Shown piece after piece: positions 17,903-27,100 of a stretch of DNA of 64,000 bases. Location of the stretch: NCBI GenBank assembly GCA_026967495.1, contig CP114060.1, forward strand, positions 868,001 through 932,000. The letters run 5' to 3'. The position numbers were made by a program, and so were the translations under genes. The DNA is from Rouxiella badensis. Its GTDB lineage: Bacteria > Pseudomonadota > Gammaproteobacteria > Enterobacterales > Enterobacteriaceae. Numbering within the stretch: the stretch's first letter is position 1; each line of letters starts with the position of its first letter. The notes beneath the pieces are model-generated. The model was not told the origin of the DNA. It searched no databases and worked only from the letters and a program-made list of their open reading frames with translations.

Positions 17903-19180
17903 GTGGCGGGCGAAAAGCAGTTAACCTTTGATACGCGCGGTCATCAGCTGACCAACATTAATGTCTGGACCGCCGACAGTCGCTGGCTGGCCTACGATGT
18001 GCGTCCCAAAGGCAGCGATTTCAGTGGATTAACCATTGAGCGGGTCAATATTTCCAGCGGTGAAATCGAGACGCTCTACTGTGCCTCTCAGGGCGCACAC
18101 GTAGGGGTGGTTACCGTCAGTCCCGATGCTCGGCCACGTTATGTTTTTATTCACGGACCTGAAAATCCCGATGCGAGCTGGAAATACGATTTCCACCATC
18201 GTCGCGGAACTCTCCTCGACGCCGAAAAATCGGCGCTACCGGTCACTCTGGACGCCTTCGATATTACCGAACCCTACACGCCCGGCGCGCTGCGGGGCGG
18301 CTCTCACGTTCACGTTTTCAGCCCTGACGGCAGTCGCCTGAGTTTTACCTATAACGATCACGTGATGCACGAGTGGGATCCGGCGCAGGACCTGCGTAAC
18401 GTCGGCGTGGCGCTTGCCAATCATCCGGTGCGGGCGTCGAAGATGCATCCACGCGAGTACGATGGCAGCCATTTTTGCGTGCTGGTCAGTCAGACCACGC
18501 CGCAGCCGCAGCCGGGCAGTGACCAGATCAATCGCGCCTATGAAGAGGGATGGATAGGTACGCGGGGCTATGTCAATGCCAACGGCCAGCGTCAACGCTG
18601 GGCACTGGCTTTTATCGGCGACACGCTGTCCGCCAAGGGAGAAAAACTTCCGGAAGTGTTCGTGGTAGATTTGCCCGACAACGACGAGGCCTATCGCGTA
18701 GCGGGTGAACATCCTTTGCAGGGCACGGCGACCCGCCTGCCCGCGCCGCCGTCAGGGGTGATGCAGAGAAGATTAACTTTCACCGCCGACAGGCCTTATC
18801 CGGGCGTGGTGTCTCAGCCTCGGCACTGGCTGCGCGCATCGCCGGACGGTTCCACCCTCGCTTTCCTGATGAAAGACTGTCGGGGCATCGTGCAGGTATG
18901 GGGCGTTTCGCCTGTGGGCGGGGAGCCATGGCAAATCAGCCACGCGGCCTCAGATATTCAGTCGGCATTTAGCTGGCACCCACAGGGCAAGGCGCTGGCG
19001 TTAGTGTGTGATAATTCGGTGGTACTGCTGGACGTAGCCAGCGGCGAAATGCATGCTCTGACGGAACGTACCGAGGTGCCGCCAAGTGGTGATGCCGTTG
19101 TGTTCTCACCCGATGGAAAATGGGTGGCGTTCATGCGTGAAATATCAGGTTTTAATCAGATATTCATCACGCCGGTCTGA
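17903..19180 (+). CDS. yidR: DUF3748 family protein YidR
   Basis: This 425-residue protein starts at a GTG with AAGGAAAA seven bases upstream. It contains repeated SPDG-type segments (FSPDGSRLSFTY, ASPDGSTLAFLM, FSPDGKWVAFMR), the mark of TolB-like beta-propeller blades, and matches the YidR/DUF3748 family. Its function is not established. No signal peptide is evident. It is likely co-transcribed with yidA and converges with yidQ, as in E. coli. Confidence 0.85.
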   Translation: MAGEKQLTFDTRGHQLTNINVWTADSRWLAYDVRPKGSDFSGLTIERVNISSGEIETLYCASQGAHVGVVTVSPDARPRYVFIHGPENPDASWKYDFHHRRGTLLDAEKSALPVTLDAFDITEPYTPGALRGGSHVHVFSPDGSRLSFTYNDHVMHEWDPAQDLRNVGVALANHPVRASKMHPREYDGSHFCVLVSQTTPQPQPGSDQINRAYEEGWIGTRGYVNANGQRQRWALAFIGDTLSAKGEKLPEVFVVDLPDNDEAYRVAGEHPLQGTATRLPAPPSGVMQRRLTFTADRPYPGVVSQPRHWLRASPDGSTLAFLMKDCRGIVQVWGVSPVGGEPWQISHAASDIQSAFSWHPQGKALALVCDNSVVLLDVASGEMHALTERTEVPPSGDAVVFSPDGKWVAFMREISGFNQIFITPV

Positions 19181-19209
19181 GAATAGAACGCCGCAAGCTA
19201 AGCCGATGA

Positions 19210-19566
19210 TCAGTTTGCGGCGGTCGTGACTGGGGGAACGTGATCGATATCGACGCCGTGACTGATAGCCAGGTTGTGCGCTTCGCTGGCCTTGATGCTA
19301 TCGAGAGTACCGGTATTGTCGCGATTGTAATAGTCCATAGGCAGCAGCAACGTATCCATCACTGCGCTAAAGGGTAAATCCAATACCAGTAAAGGGGTCA
19401 TTGCCCAGCTGGTATCGTTGCTTTTCATCATTCTTACGTCTGCTTTAGAGCCGGGATAGTAGCCTTGATACTCGCCCGTATGACTCATCACGCTTGAACA
19501 TCCGCTTGCCATAAAGACGCATCCTGTCGCTACAGGCAATAATAGTTTCTTCATCTTTAAACTCAT
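19210..19566 (-). CDS. yidQ: YceK/YidQ-family lipoprotein
   Basis: The 118-residue protein has a lipoprotein signal peptide ending in the lipobox ASGC (cysteine at residue 23 counted from 19566) and the DUF1375 features GxYPGxxxD and LDLPFSAVMDTLLLPMD. It should be anchored in the outer or inner membrane, role unknown. The start could also be the second ATG at 19554, which gives a more usual signal length. Position between yidR and ibpA matches E. coli. Confidence 0.85.
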   Translation of the reverse strand: MSLKMKKLLLPVATGCVFMASGCSSVMSHTGEYQGYYPGSKADVRMMKSNDTSWAMTPLLVLDLPFSAVMDTLLLPMDYYNRDNTGTLDSIKASEAHNLAISHGVDIDHVPPVTTAAN

Positions 19567-19771
19567 CTCTAACTGTCGGGCTGAGAATGCTCCGTAATAG
19601 ACCTACAAGAACAGGTTCAGAAAGTGCGTTTAAAATTAGGACGTATAAAATTATAGTACTTATTCAAAGAATTAACGTTGAATCGCGGCGATCGGTGAAA
19701 ATCAGCCAGCATAAATCCTGCCAGGACCCCCAATGCGGTCTTTTTTTAAATAAAAAAATTTTTTTAGAGAA
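19567..19771. other. Non-coding stretch between yidQ and the ibpA promoter
   Basis: About 200 bases of AT-rich DNA follow the yidQ start and precede the heat-shock promoter. They include a T7-AAATA-A7 stretch near 19741-19758. I see no gene here. Confidence 0.4.
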
Positions 19772-19799
19772 CTTGAAATTTCCTCTTTCAACGCCATTT
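19772..19799 (+). promoter_or_regulatory. Sigma-32 heat-shock promoter of ibpA
   Basis: CTTGAAA at 19772-19778 is an exact sigma-32 -35 element. CGCCATTT at 19792-19799 matches the CCCCATNT -10 element at a 13-base spacing. Transcription would start near 19806. Confidence 0.85.
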
Positions 19800-19805
19800 T
19801 TATCA

Positions 19806-19912
19806 TACGACGCTGCAAAAGAATACGCCGTTAGGGTATTTATGCGTTATCGATCTGTCCAAATGGAAGGTCTTTATTTTCCTCGCTGCAATATTAGGAG
19901 GCAGTTTTAATG
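19806..19912 (+). promoter_or_regulatory. ROSE-type RNA thermometer in the ibpA leader
   Basis: The leader of about 104 bases ends with CCTCGCTGC, a TYGCT-type anti-Shine-Dalgarno, placed just upstream of AGGAGG (19896-19901) ahead of the ibpA ATG. This is the pairing that masks the ribosome site at low temperature in ROSE elements of small heat-shock genes. Confidence 0.75.
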
Positions 19913-20320
19913 CGTAATTTCGATCTCTCTCCACTGTACCGTTCTGCGATTGGTTTCGACCGACTGTTTAATCTGATCGAATCTGGTCAAAATCAGGGTG
20001 GGGGATACCCTCCATACAACGTTGAATTAGTTGACGAAAATAATTATCGCATCGCGATTGCCGTGGCAGGCTTCGCCGAGTCTGAATTAGATATCACCGC
20101 ACAGGACAATTTGCTGGTGGTAAAAGGCGCACATACTCAAGCTCCCGCCGAGCGGACCTATTTATATCAGGGGATTGCCGAACGTAATTTCGAACGAAAA
20201 TTTCAATTAGCGGAACATATTCACGTTAAATCGGCCAATTTGAGTAACGGTTTACTTTATATAGATTTGCAACGTGTCGTGCCGGAAGCCTCAAAGCCAC
20301 GACGTATTGAAATTATCTAA
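19910..20320 (+). CDS. ibpA: Small heat shock protein IbpA
   Basis: This 136-residue protein is IbpA, an ATP-independent holdase that coats inclusion bodies and aggregated proteins and works with IbpB and DnaK-ClpB. The N-terminus MRNFDLSPLYRSAIGFDRLF is followed by the alpha-crystallin domain (YRIAIAVAGF to NGLLYIDLQR) and a short C-terminal tail ending RIEII with the IxI-type assembly motif. Regulation by sigma-32 and a ROSE leader is visible in the sequence. ibpB follows in the same direction. Confidence 0.97.
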   Translation: MRNFDLSPLYRSAIGFDRLFNLIESGQNQGGGYPPYNVELVDENNYRIAIAVAGFAESELDITAQDNLLVVKGAHTQAPAERTYLYQGIAERNFERKFQLAEHIHVKSANLSNGLLYIDLQRVVPEASKPRRIEII

Positions 20321-20329
20321 TTTTTTAAG

Positions 20330-20443
20330 CGTTTAATTAAAAAACAAACTTCTGTTTAGCCTGCCGTAAGGAGGCTGTGCCGCGGCATTGCGCCGGCGCA
20401 CCGCAGAAGAATGTCATCATCTCGCTTCACTGAAGGAGTTAAT
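20330..20443 (+). promoter_or_regulatory. ROSE-like RNA thermometer in the ibpA-ibpB spacer
   Basis: In the spacer, CTCGCTTCA lies a few bases upstream of AAGGAG (20433-20438) just before the ibpB ATG. This repeats the TYGCT/anti-SD arrangement seen at ibpA. The 5' half includes a GC-rich stretch (20379-20404) that can form another hairpin. Confidence 0.6.
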
Positions 20444-20893
20444 ATGCGTAACCACGATCTTTCACCACTTCTGCGTCAATGGATTGGCTTTGATAAATTA
20501 GCCAGCTCGCTGCAGGGTGGAGACCTCAATTTCCCCCCTTACAATATTGAGAAGTCAGACGATAATCACTATCGCATCTCCCTCGCGCTTGCCGGTTTTA
20601 AACAAAGCGAGCTTAATATCGAGGTTGAAGGTCCAAGGTTGACCGTCAGTGGTACACCGGCCGCGCCTGACAGCAAAGTGGAATATCTGCATCAGGGTCT
20701 GGTCTGTAAGGCATTTACCCTGAGCTTTACGCTGGCCGAGCATATGCAGGTATCGTCCGCCGAGTTCGTGAACGGTCTGCTGCACATCAGCCTGGTGCGC
20801 GATGTCCCACCGGCACTCCAGCCACAGCGTATCGCTATCGCGACCGATAATACCCCACCTGAAAATCGGGCGCTGGAAAATACGCCGCAGTAA
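20444..20893 (+). CDS. ibpB: Small heat shock protein IbpB
   Basis: The 149-residue paralogue of IbpA has the same MRNHDLSPLLRQWIGFDKL start, alpha-crystallin core (YRISLALAGF to NGLLHISLVR) and C-terminal RIAI motif, with a longer polar tail. IbpB joins IbpA in mixed assemblies that keep aggregates accessible for refolding. The ATG at 20444 is chosen because it has AAGGAG upstream and the family N-terminus. It is probably transcribed with ibpA. Confidence 0.96.
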   Translation: MRNHDLSPLLRQWIGFDKLASSLQGGDLNFPPYNIEKSDDNHYRISLALAGFKQSELNIEVEGPRLTVSGTPAAPDSKVEYLHQGLVCKAFTLSFTLAEHMQVSSAEFVNGLLHISLVRDVPPALQPQRIAIATDNTPPENRALENTPQ

Positions 20894-20925
20894 GCCTTAA
20901 CCGAGATTATTGGGCCGAATAGGCC

Positions 20926-20966
20926 AAAAAAAACCGGAAGTGCCGCACAGGCCTTCCGGTTTTTTA
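20926..20966. terminator. Bidirectional terminator between ibpB and avtA
   Basis: An AACCGGAAG/CTTCCGGTT stem is flanked by an A8 run on the left and T6 on the right, so it can stop transcription from both ibpB (plus) and avtA (minus). Confidence 0.9.
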
Positions 20967-21000
20967 TTTACTAACATCATGAACCTGAGACGTCATTACC

Positions 21001-22260
21001 TCAGGCGATGCGATGTTCCTGATGTGCTCGCTCAATCTCTTCGGCGAGAATAGCCACACCGCGCTCAATCTGGCTCGCTTCTGGAACATAGTTCATGCGC
21101 ATACACTGCTGGGTATGCGCCCATGGCTGCTCGAGTCCTGGGAAGAAGTAGTCGCCCGGTACCATTAGCACACCGCGCTGCTTAAGACGCTGGTAAAGTA
21201 CCTCAGTGGTAATCGGCAAATCCTTGAACCACAGCCACAAAAAAATGGCGCCTTCCGGCTTGTGGATAAGGCAGCGTTCTTCCGGCAGATAACGACGCAG
21301 CGTGGCAATGGTTTCCTGCACGCGCTGATAGTAGAACGGCCTGATGACTTCCTGAGACAGTCGCAACAAATCGCCACGGGCAATCATTTCGCTGGCCATT
21401 GCAGGCCCCACGCTGCCCGGAGACAGGCTGATGATCCCATTCATATTACTGATTGCCTTGATGATTTTCTCATCGGCTACCACTATCCCACAGCGTGAAC
21501 CTGGCAGGCCAAGCTTGGACAAGCTCATGCACAGGATAATGTTCGGGTTCCAAAGTGGCGTTGCATCGGTGAAGACAATCCCCGGGAAAGGCACGCCGTA
21601 GGCATTGTCGATGAGCAGCGGAATGTCGTGCTGCTGCGCCAGCGCGTCGAGGCGGAAAAGCTCTTCGTCGGTCAGCACGTTACCGGTCGGGTTGGTCGGA
21701 CGCGATACGCAGATGAGGCCGATATCGTTACCGATATTCAAATGATCGAAATCGACGTGATATTTAAACTGACCTTCCGGTAACAGCTCAATGTTCGGCT
21801 TCGCCGAAACAAACAGGTCTTCTTCTACGCCTGCGTCCGCATAGCCCAGATATTCAGGTGCCAGCGGGAACAGAACCTTGCTCAGCGATCCGTCGCTGCG
21901 ACGACCGGCGAACAGGTTAAACAGATAGAAGAACGCACTCTGGCTGCCGTTGGTGAGCGCGATATTGTCTGCGGTCAGTTCCCAGCCCTGTTCTTCATTG
22001 AGCATTTTAGCCAGCGCATGACGCAAAACGTCTTTGCCCTGTGGGCCATCATAGTTGCACAGCGCTTCGGCGAGTTTGCCCTCGGCCAGCATATCGCCCA
22101 GTAATTCCTGGAAATAGGCCTGCATCTCAGGAATTTGAGCCGGATTTCCACCGCCGAGCATCACTGCACCGGGGGTACGTAAACCGTCATTCATGTCGCC
22201 CATTAGGCGGGTAATGCCAGAAAAACGGGTAAATTTTTCGCCGAAAACAGAAAACGTCAT
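21001..22260 (-). CDS. avtA: Valine--pyruvate aminotransferase AvtA
   Basis: The 419-residue fold-type I PLP enzyme matches AvtA (transaminase C), which exchanges amino groups between alanine/valine and their keto acids in branched-chain amino acid synthesis. The conserved MLGGGNPAQIPE start, NPTGN, and the PLP lysine in MSLSKLGLPGSRCG are present. Length agrees with E. coli AvtA (417). It converges on ibpB and shares the terminator at 20926. Confidence 0.95.
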   Translation of the reverse strand: MTFSVFGEKFTRFSGITRLMGDMNDGLRTPGAVMLGGGNPAQIPEMQAYFQELLGDMLAEGKLAEALCNYDGPQGKDVLRHALAKMLNEEQGWELTADNIALTNGSQSAFFYLFNLFAGRRSDGSLSKVLFPLAPEYLGYADAGVEEDLFVSAKPNIELLPEGQFKYHVDFDHLNIGNDIGLICVSRPTNPTGNVLTDEELFRLDALAQQHDIPLLIDNAYGVPFPGIVFTDATPLWNPNIILCMSLSKLGLPGSRCGIVVADEKIIKAISNMNGIISLSPGSVGPAMASEMIARGDLLRLSQEVIRPFYYQRVQETIATLRRYLPEERCLIHKPEGAIFLWLWFKDLPITTEVLYQRLKQRGVLMVPGDYFFPGLEQPWAHTQQCMRMNYVPEASQIERGVAILAEEIERAHQEHRIA

Positions 22261-22377
22261 AGCAAGCTTGTAGTGTTATCAGAAAGTGATGCCCACCTTA
22301 ACGCCTGCGTCAAAGCAGTGCAATCGGATGAAGCACCAAGATGCAGATTCATGAAAAGAGAGGGCGAGAGACACTGG

Positions 22378-22416
22378 GGCGCGCCTCTGTCCCGTTGGGG
22401 TAACAGAGGTCGCGCC
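22378..22416 (-). terminator. Strong hairpin downstream of ghrB
   Basis: A GGCGCG-CCTCTGT arm pairs with ACAGAGG-CGCGCC across a short inner CCC/GGG stem, 24 bases after the ghrB stop. The minus strand lacks a T-run after it, so it may be an RNA-stabilising 3' end instead of an intrinsic terminator. Confidence 0.5.
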
Positions 22417-22439
22417 TTCAGCACTGGCGTACAAAAAAA

Positions 22440-23420
22440 TCAGGATTTTTTCAGGTCTTTCGCGTTGACCACGAACTCGTTGGTCTCGCCTGACAGTGCG
22501 GTAATCAAGTTTTCTACCGCCAGTGCATCCATGTCATAACGGGTTTGTGCGGTCGCAGAGCCGATATGTGGCAGGGTGACCACGTTATCCAGCTTCAGCA
22601 GGCCAGAGTCTTTCGCCATGGGCTCTTTTTCATAAACGTCCAGACCGGCGGCGTAGATAGTGCCGTCTTTCAGCGCTTCAATCAGTGCCTGCTCGTCGAT
22701 AACCGGACCGCGTCCTGCGCTTATCAGGATGCCGGTAGATTTCATCTTGGCGAACTGTTCTTTGCCGATGATGTGGAAAGTCTGATCGCTCAGCGGCAGG
22801 ATAACGACAACGAAATCCGACTCAGCCAGCAGGGTGTCGAGCGAACATTTACGCGCGCCAAAACGTTCTTCGGCTTCGGCATGCTGGCTGCGTGCGTTGT
22901 AGAGAATCGGCATGTCGAAGCCGAGGTTGGCGCGCTGCGCCACCGCCAGACCGATGCGGCCCATGCCGACGATACCGAGCGTCTTATGGTGCACGTCCAG
23001 ACCGAACCAGTCGGCTGGCGCGTTGCCATCCCATTCGCCGGCCTTGGTGCGGTTAGACAACTCAACCACGCGACGCGACGCGGCCAGCACCAGTGAGAAC
23101 ACCAGGTCGGCAACGGTATCGGTCAGGGCTGCTGGTGCGTTCAACAGCGGAATACCGCGACGGCTGAGTTCGGCGACGTCGAAACTGTCGAATCCGGCAG
23201 AGGCGGTTGAAACGGCGCGCAGGCGAGGCGCGTGGTCGATCAGTTCTTTGTTGATTGGGCCGCCGGACCCGATTAAACCTTCAGCCTGTTCCAGGGCTTC
23301 ATAAACCTGCGTGCGGTTTTCGGCTGTAATTCCATTAAATTGAACGACTGAGTAGTGCTGTTCCAGGCGTTTAAGCAGATCGGCTGAGATTTTTTTGTAG
23401 AGGACAATAGACGGCTTCAT
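22440..23420 (-). CDS. ghrB: 2-keto-aldonate / glyoxylate-hydroxypyruvate reductase GhrB
   Basis: This 326-residue D-2-hydroxyacid dehydrogenase reduces 2-ketogluconate to gluconate, and glyoxylate and hydroxypyruvate, with NADPH. The nucleotide loop GIVGMGRIG is near 145-153, and the catalytic Arg (SAGRGPVID), Glu (DVYEKEP) and His (LPHIGSAT) are all present. It is the last gene of a minus-strand module with an MFS transporter and a TIM-barrel enzyme. That places it in 2-ketogluconate use, in the role that kguD plays elsewhere. Confidence 0.93.
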   Translation of the reverse strand: MKPSIVLYKKISADLLKRLEQHYSVVQFNGITAENRTQVYEALEQAEGLIGSGGPINKELIDHAPRLRAVSTASAGFDSFDVAELSRRGIPLLNAPAALTDTVADLVFSLVLAASRRVVELSNRTKAGEWDGNAPADWFGLDVHHKTLGIVGMGRIGLAVAQRANLGFDMPILYNARSQHAEAEERFGARKCSLDTLLAESDFVVVILPLSDQTFHIIGKEQFAKMKSTGILISAGRGPVIDEQALIEALKDGTIYAAGLDVYEKEPMAKDSGLLKLDNVVTLPHIGSATAQTRYDMDALAVENLITALSGETNEFVVNAKDLKKS

Positions 23421-23514
23421 TACTTACTCCATCAAGCTAGCGATTAGGTAGACTCTGCGTTTAGTAAAGCTGTTCGTTTAGAAATACAACTATCTGATTA
23501 AAATAAAGACTATT

Positions 23515-24784
23515 TTAGTGCGCCTCAAGCGGTTCCGACGTTTTTTCCGGTTTGACCATCAGGGTCAGGATGACGGAGACCAGCAAGGAGGCTCGCCATA
23601 AAGATAAACGAGGCATTCGGACCCCCGGTGCTGCCGTTAAGGTAGCCAACGAACCAGGAACCGAAAAAGGAGCCGAGCGCGCCGAGGCTGTTGATTAACG
23701 CCATCGCGCCGCCCGACACGTTCTTGGGCAACATTTCAGGGATAATGGCGAAAAACGGACCATAAGGCGCATACATTGCTGCCCCCGCGATGACCAGCAG
23801 GCCGTAAGATATCCAGAAATTATGCTGACCGACGGCCCATGGTCCCAAGAAGGCTACGGCACCAATCAGTAATAACGGCCAGATGAACAGTTTGCGGTTA
23901 CGCAGTTTATCGGAGGCCCATGACACCAGAATCATGGCAATTGTTGCGGCCAGATACGGGGCCGAAGAGAGCCAACCGGCCTCCACCATGCCCATCGATT
24001 TTCCGGCGCGCAGGATAGAAGGCAGCCATAAAACGAAGCCGTAAACCCCGATACTCCAGGTAAAATACTGAATACAGAGCAGAACGACATTGCGCGACCG
24101 GAACGCTTCACCGTAGTTAGCGACGGCCTTGATATTGTCCTGTTCCTCGGCCAGTGCATCGGCCAATGCCTGCTTCTCGTTCTTGCTCAACCAACTGACT
24201 TCTGAAGGTTTATCCTTGACCAGGAACCACCAGAAGAAAGCCCAGATCACCGCAGGTATCCCTTCAAAAATAAACATCTCACGCCAGCCAAAGGCGTGGA
24301 TGAGGTAGCCCGAGAGCACCGACATCCACAGCACCGTGACTGGATTTCCCAAAATCAGAAAGGTATTGGCGCGCGATCGTTCCGACTGGGTAAACCAGTT
24401 GCTGATATACACCAGCAGGGCGGGCATGACCGCAGCCTCGACAATGCCGAGCATAAAACGGATGATCAACAGAGCCGGAACGCTGTTGACGATGCCGGTT
24501 AAAGACGCAAAAGCGCCCCACAGCACCAGACACCAGAAAACCAGTTTCTTGACGCTGCGTCTCTCGGCGTAAATCGTTCCCGGGATCTGAAAGAAGAAAT
24601 AGCCGAGAAAAAACAGGGCGCCCAGCAGTGATGACATCCCTTTGGTCATGCCGAGATCTTCATTAATCCCGGCGGCGGCGGCAAAGCTGAAGTTAGAACG
24701 ATCGACGTAGGCCAGACTGTAGGAGATAAAAATGATGGGCATTATGAACCACCAACGTTTGGCGGCTAATTTAACCTTGCTCAT
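23515..24784 (-). CDS. MFS 2-ketogluconate transporter, KguT-like (C-terminus frameshifted)
   Basis: The protein is an ACS-family (anion:cation symporter) MFS carrier of the inner membrane with about 12 hydrophobic segments. It starts MSKVKLAAKRWWFIMPIIFISYSLAYVDRSN. Near 23579 an extra base diverts the tail. In the corrected frame the end reads SVILTLMVKPEKTSEPLEAH, stopping at 23515 and not 23525. The extra base can be placed in a GGAG[A]CC context. Neighbours (ghrB, TIM-barrel protein, LacI of PtxS type) support 2-ketogluconate as substrate. That assignment is inferred from context and resemblance. Confidence 0.8.
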
Positions 24785-24875
24785 CTTTAGGCTCCTTTCC
24801 CTCAGAAAATTGGCAATATCGACACTTTTGGCTGCATTTATTGAAGATTTGACTCATCTTGCCACCTGATTATCG

Positions 24876-25652
24876 CTACGCTTCTTTCGCTTCCTTACGC
24901 AGTAATTCAACGTAATGGCGGGTCACGGCGGTGAGGTCATCGCCTTCTAAAGGAAATTCAATGCCGCGTGGGGCATGGCGTGGCAGGGCGTCCAACACAG
25001 GTTTCCAGCTGCCGTCGCTGTCGTCGAGCGCCACGGCATGGTATTTGCCATTGCGTTGTTCGGCGGCTTTCACATGCACATAGCTGACGTGTTCACGGAG
25101 TGTATTAGCGGCTTCCAGCGCGTCTTGTCCCACCCATAGCCAGTTAGCCATGTCAAAGGTCATCGCGACAGGAAGGTGCAAAGACTCTGCGGCAAAGAAG
25201 AAGGCATTCATCGGATGCAGGACACCGTTTTTGGTCTGGTCATTCTCTACCACCAGTTCAACGGCGTGCTGTTGGAGCAGAACTTTTAGCGGCGTAAGAT
25301 CTTCACCCGGAACGAAAGCCCCCAGGGCAATCTTCAGCTTTCGTGCATCGAGGCTGTCGGCCTCAATAAGGAAGCTTTCCAGAGAAGGGTTAACCTTGCC
25401 GTCCTCCAGAAACAGCGATTCAGGGACCGAATAAAATGCAAACAGCCCGTGCTGGCGGATTTTTTCGCCGAGTACCTTGAGGTCGTTAACTTCTCCATCA
25501 GTAAACAGTTCACGGCGGATCTCGACGCCGTCGGCGCCGGCCTCGGCTATATGCTTGAGCAAAGGCGTTTGCCCGCCTAAATCTTTGACTGCCTGGTAGC
25601 CATAAGCAGCGGTAACAATAACGATTTCAGCCCCGTTCTCTGGTGTTTTCAT
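24876..25652 (-). CDS. TIM-barrel sugar isomerase/epimerase-like protein, KguE-like
   Basis: This 258-residue protein belongs to the xylose isomerase-like TIM-barrel (AP endonuclease 2) superfamily. The metal-ligand residues of the fold are visible as E in ADGVEIRRE, E in LVVENDQT, D in MTFDMANW, H in YVHVKAAE and E near GIEFPLEG. In Pseudomonas the kguE gene of the 2-ketogluconate operon encodes a relative whose reaction is not settled. It is first in the module and lies 150 bases downstream of a PtxS-like operator. No kinase gene (kguK) lies beside it. Confidence 0.75.
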   Translation of the reverse strand: MKTPENGAEIVIVTAAYGYQAVKDLGGQTPLLKHIAEAGADGVEIRRELFTDGEVNDLKVLGEKIRQHGLFAFYSVPESLFLEDGKVNPSLESFLIEADSLDARKLKIALGAFVPGEDLTPLKVLLQQHAVELVVENDQTKNGVLHPMNAFFFAAESLHLPVAMTFDMANWLWVGQDALEAANTLREHVSYVHVKAAEQRNGKYHAVALDDSDGSWKPVLDALPRHAPRGIEFPLEGDDLTAVTRHYVELLRKEAKEA

Positions 25653-25802
25653 GCCAATATCCTTAAAGCGACGTCGCGTTGTTTAAAATTTGAAAGATGG
25701 TCTGAGACCAGCGGATAGAAAATTCAAATAGCGCAGTAGACCCGATATTAAAGGTAGGCCAATTTTAATCACAGGCGTAGTTTCTGTTAACATTACGTTA
25801 AC

Positions 25803-25816
25803 TGGAACCGGTACCA
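25803..25816. promoter_or_regulatory. PtxS-like operator palindrome upstream of kguE
   Basis: TGGAACCGGTACCA matches 11 of 14 positions of the PtxS operator TGAAACCGGTTTCA known from Pseudomonas. It lies between the LacI-type gene and the first catabolic gene, where a repressor site is expected. Confidence 0.65.
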
Positions 25817-25904
25817 AGTGGAAGTTGCTTATCAGGAAAATAGGTTCTTGTGGGTCAAGAACGAGACAGCCGTCACGATTTTAGGCTGTCGTGTCGAGTG
25901 TGAC

Positions 25905-26943
25905 TTAAATCGGTTGGGTTGAACCTCTAACGATCAGTTCACCCGAAAATGCATGTTCCTGGATAGGTTCGTCGCTTCCCTGAATGCGTTTCACCAGTTG
26001 CCCCAGGGCCGCGTATCCCATGTCGTAGGTGGGCTGTTTTAACGTGGTTATCCCGACACCGGCCAGTTCTGCCCATTCGAGATCGTCAAATCCCAGCAGA
26101 CCCATATCCTTACCCCAGACTATGCCGATTTTTCGCATAGTGCGAGCGATGACCAGCGTCAGCGCACCGTTCACCGAGATGACCGCCCGTCGTTTGTCCG
26201 GATAGCGCTCGGTAAAATTCAGCAACAGTTTTTCCAGGCCGGCGCTGTCATTCAGCTCCACCTCACCCTGCTCGGCGAATTTTTGCGGCTCTTTCTGCAT
26301 CTGTTTGAGGAAAGTATGCAGGCGCACGAGACGGGTATTGATGGTCACGGGACTCGCTGAGGAACAGAATGGCCTCAAAACCCTGATCCAAAAGATGCTG
26401 GGTCACTTCGGTCGTTGCCTCGGCATTGTTGAGGCCGATAACGTCGCAGGAGAAATTGGCCACTTTGCGGTCGATGAGCACCATCGGCAGCTGAGACTGT
26501 TGCAACGACGAGATGGCGTCTTCACGCATGCCGACCGCATTGACCACGATGCCGTCTACGCGATAGCTGCTGAGCAATTGCAGGTAATGTTTTTCCTGAT
26601 TGAATTCGTTGTTAGTGTTACATACCAACAGCGTCAGACCCTGCTGGCGACAGGCGGCTTCAACGCCACGCATGACTTCGACAGAGTAGGGATTGGTAAT
26701 ATCGGCAATGATCAGGCCAATCAGGCGTGTTTCGCCACTTTTGAGGCTACGCGCCATCTGGCTAGGCTGATAGTCCAACAGGGCAATGGCCCGTTCGATA
26801 CGTTCTTTCAACGCATCGGAAAGGAGATGCTGTTCCCCGTTCAAATAACGCGAAACGCTGGTTTTACCCGTTTTGGCGGCGCTGGCCACGTCCCTGATGG
26901 TTGCTCTGGGAGCTGGTGTCTGCGTTGTCTTAGCCCTGCTCAC
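25905..26943 (-). CDS. LacI-family repressor, PtxS-like (frameshifted in this sequence)
   Basis: Read through one extra base at 26352, the gene gives about 345 residues. The GTG at 26943 is chosen because AGGAGATCC lies just upstream. The N-terminal helix-turn-helix reads TIRDVASAAKTGKTSVSRYLNG, and the hinge helix and periplasmic-binding-like sugar domain follow (LIGLIIADITNPYSVEVMRG, then LGFDDLEWAELAGVGITTLKQP). The extra base falls in GAG[T]CCC, between FLSE and PVTINTRLVRL. The palindrome at 25803 and the downstream 2-ketogluconate genes point to a PtxS-type repressor released by 2-ketogluconate. Confidence 0.8.
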
Positions 26944-27100
26944 GCTGGATCTCCTGTGATGGTCGCCAGATAACCTGTTGCGATAATAGAGAAAAAGGGG
27001 TTTTCTGATAATTATCGAGACTAGCACAGTGCGGGGAGACAAAGGAGAAAACACCGGCATTTCTTGCCGGTGTTTAAGTAAAAACTTTTGTATTTGTCGA

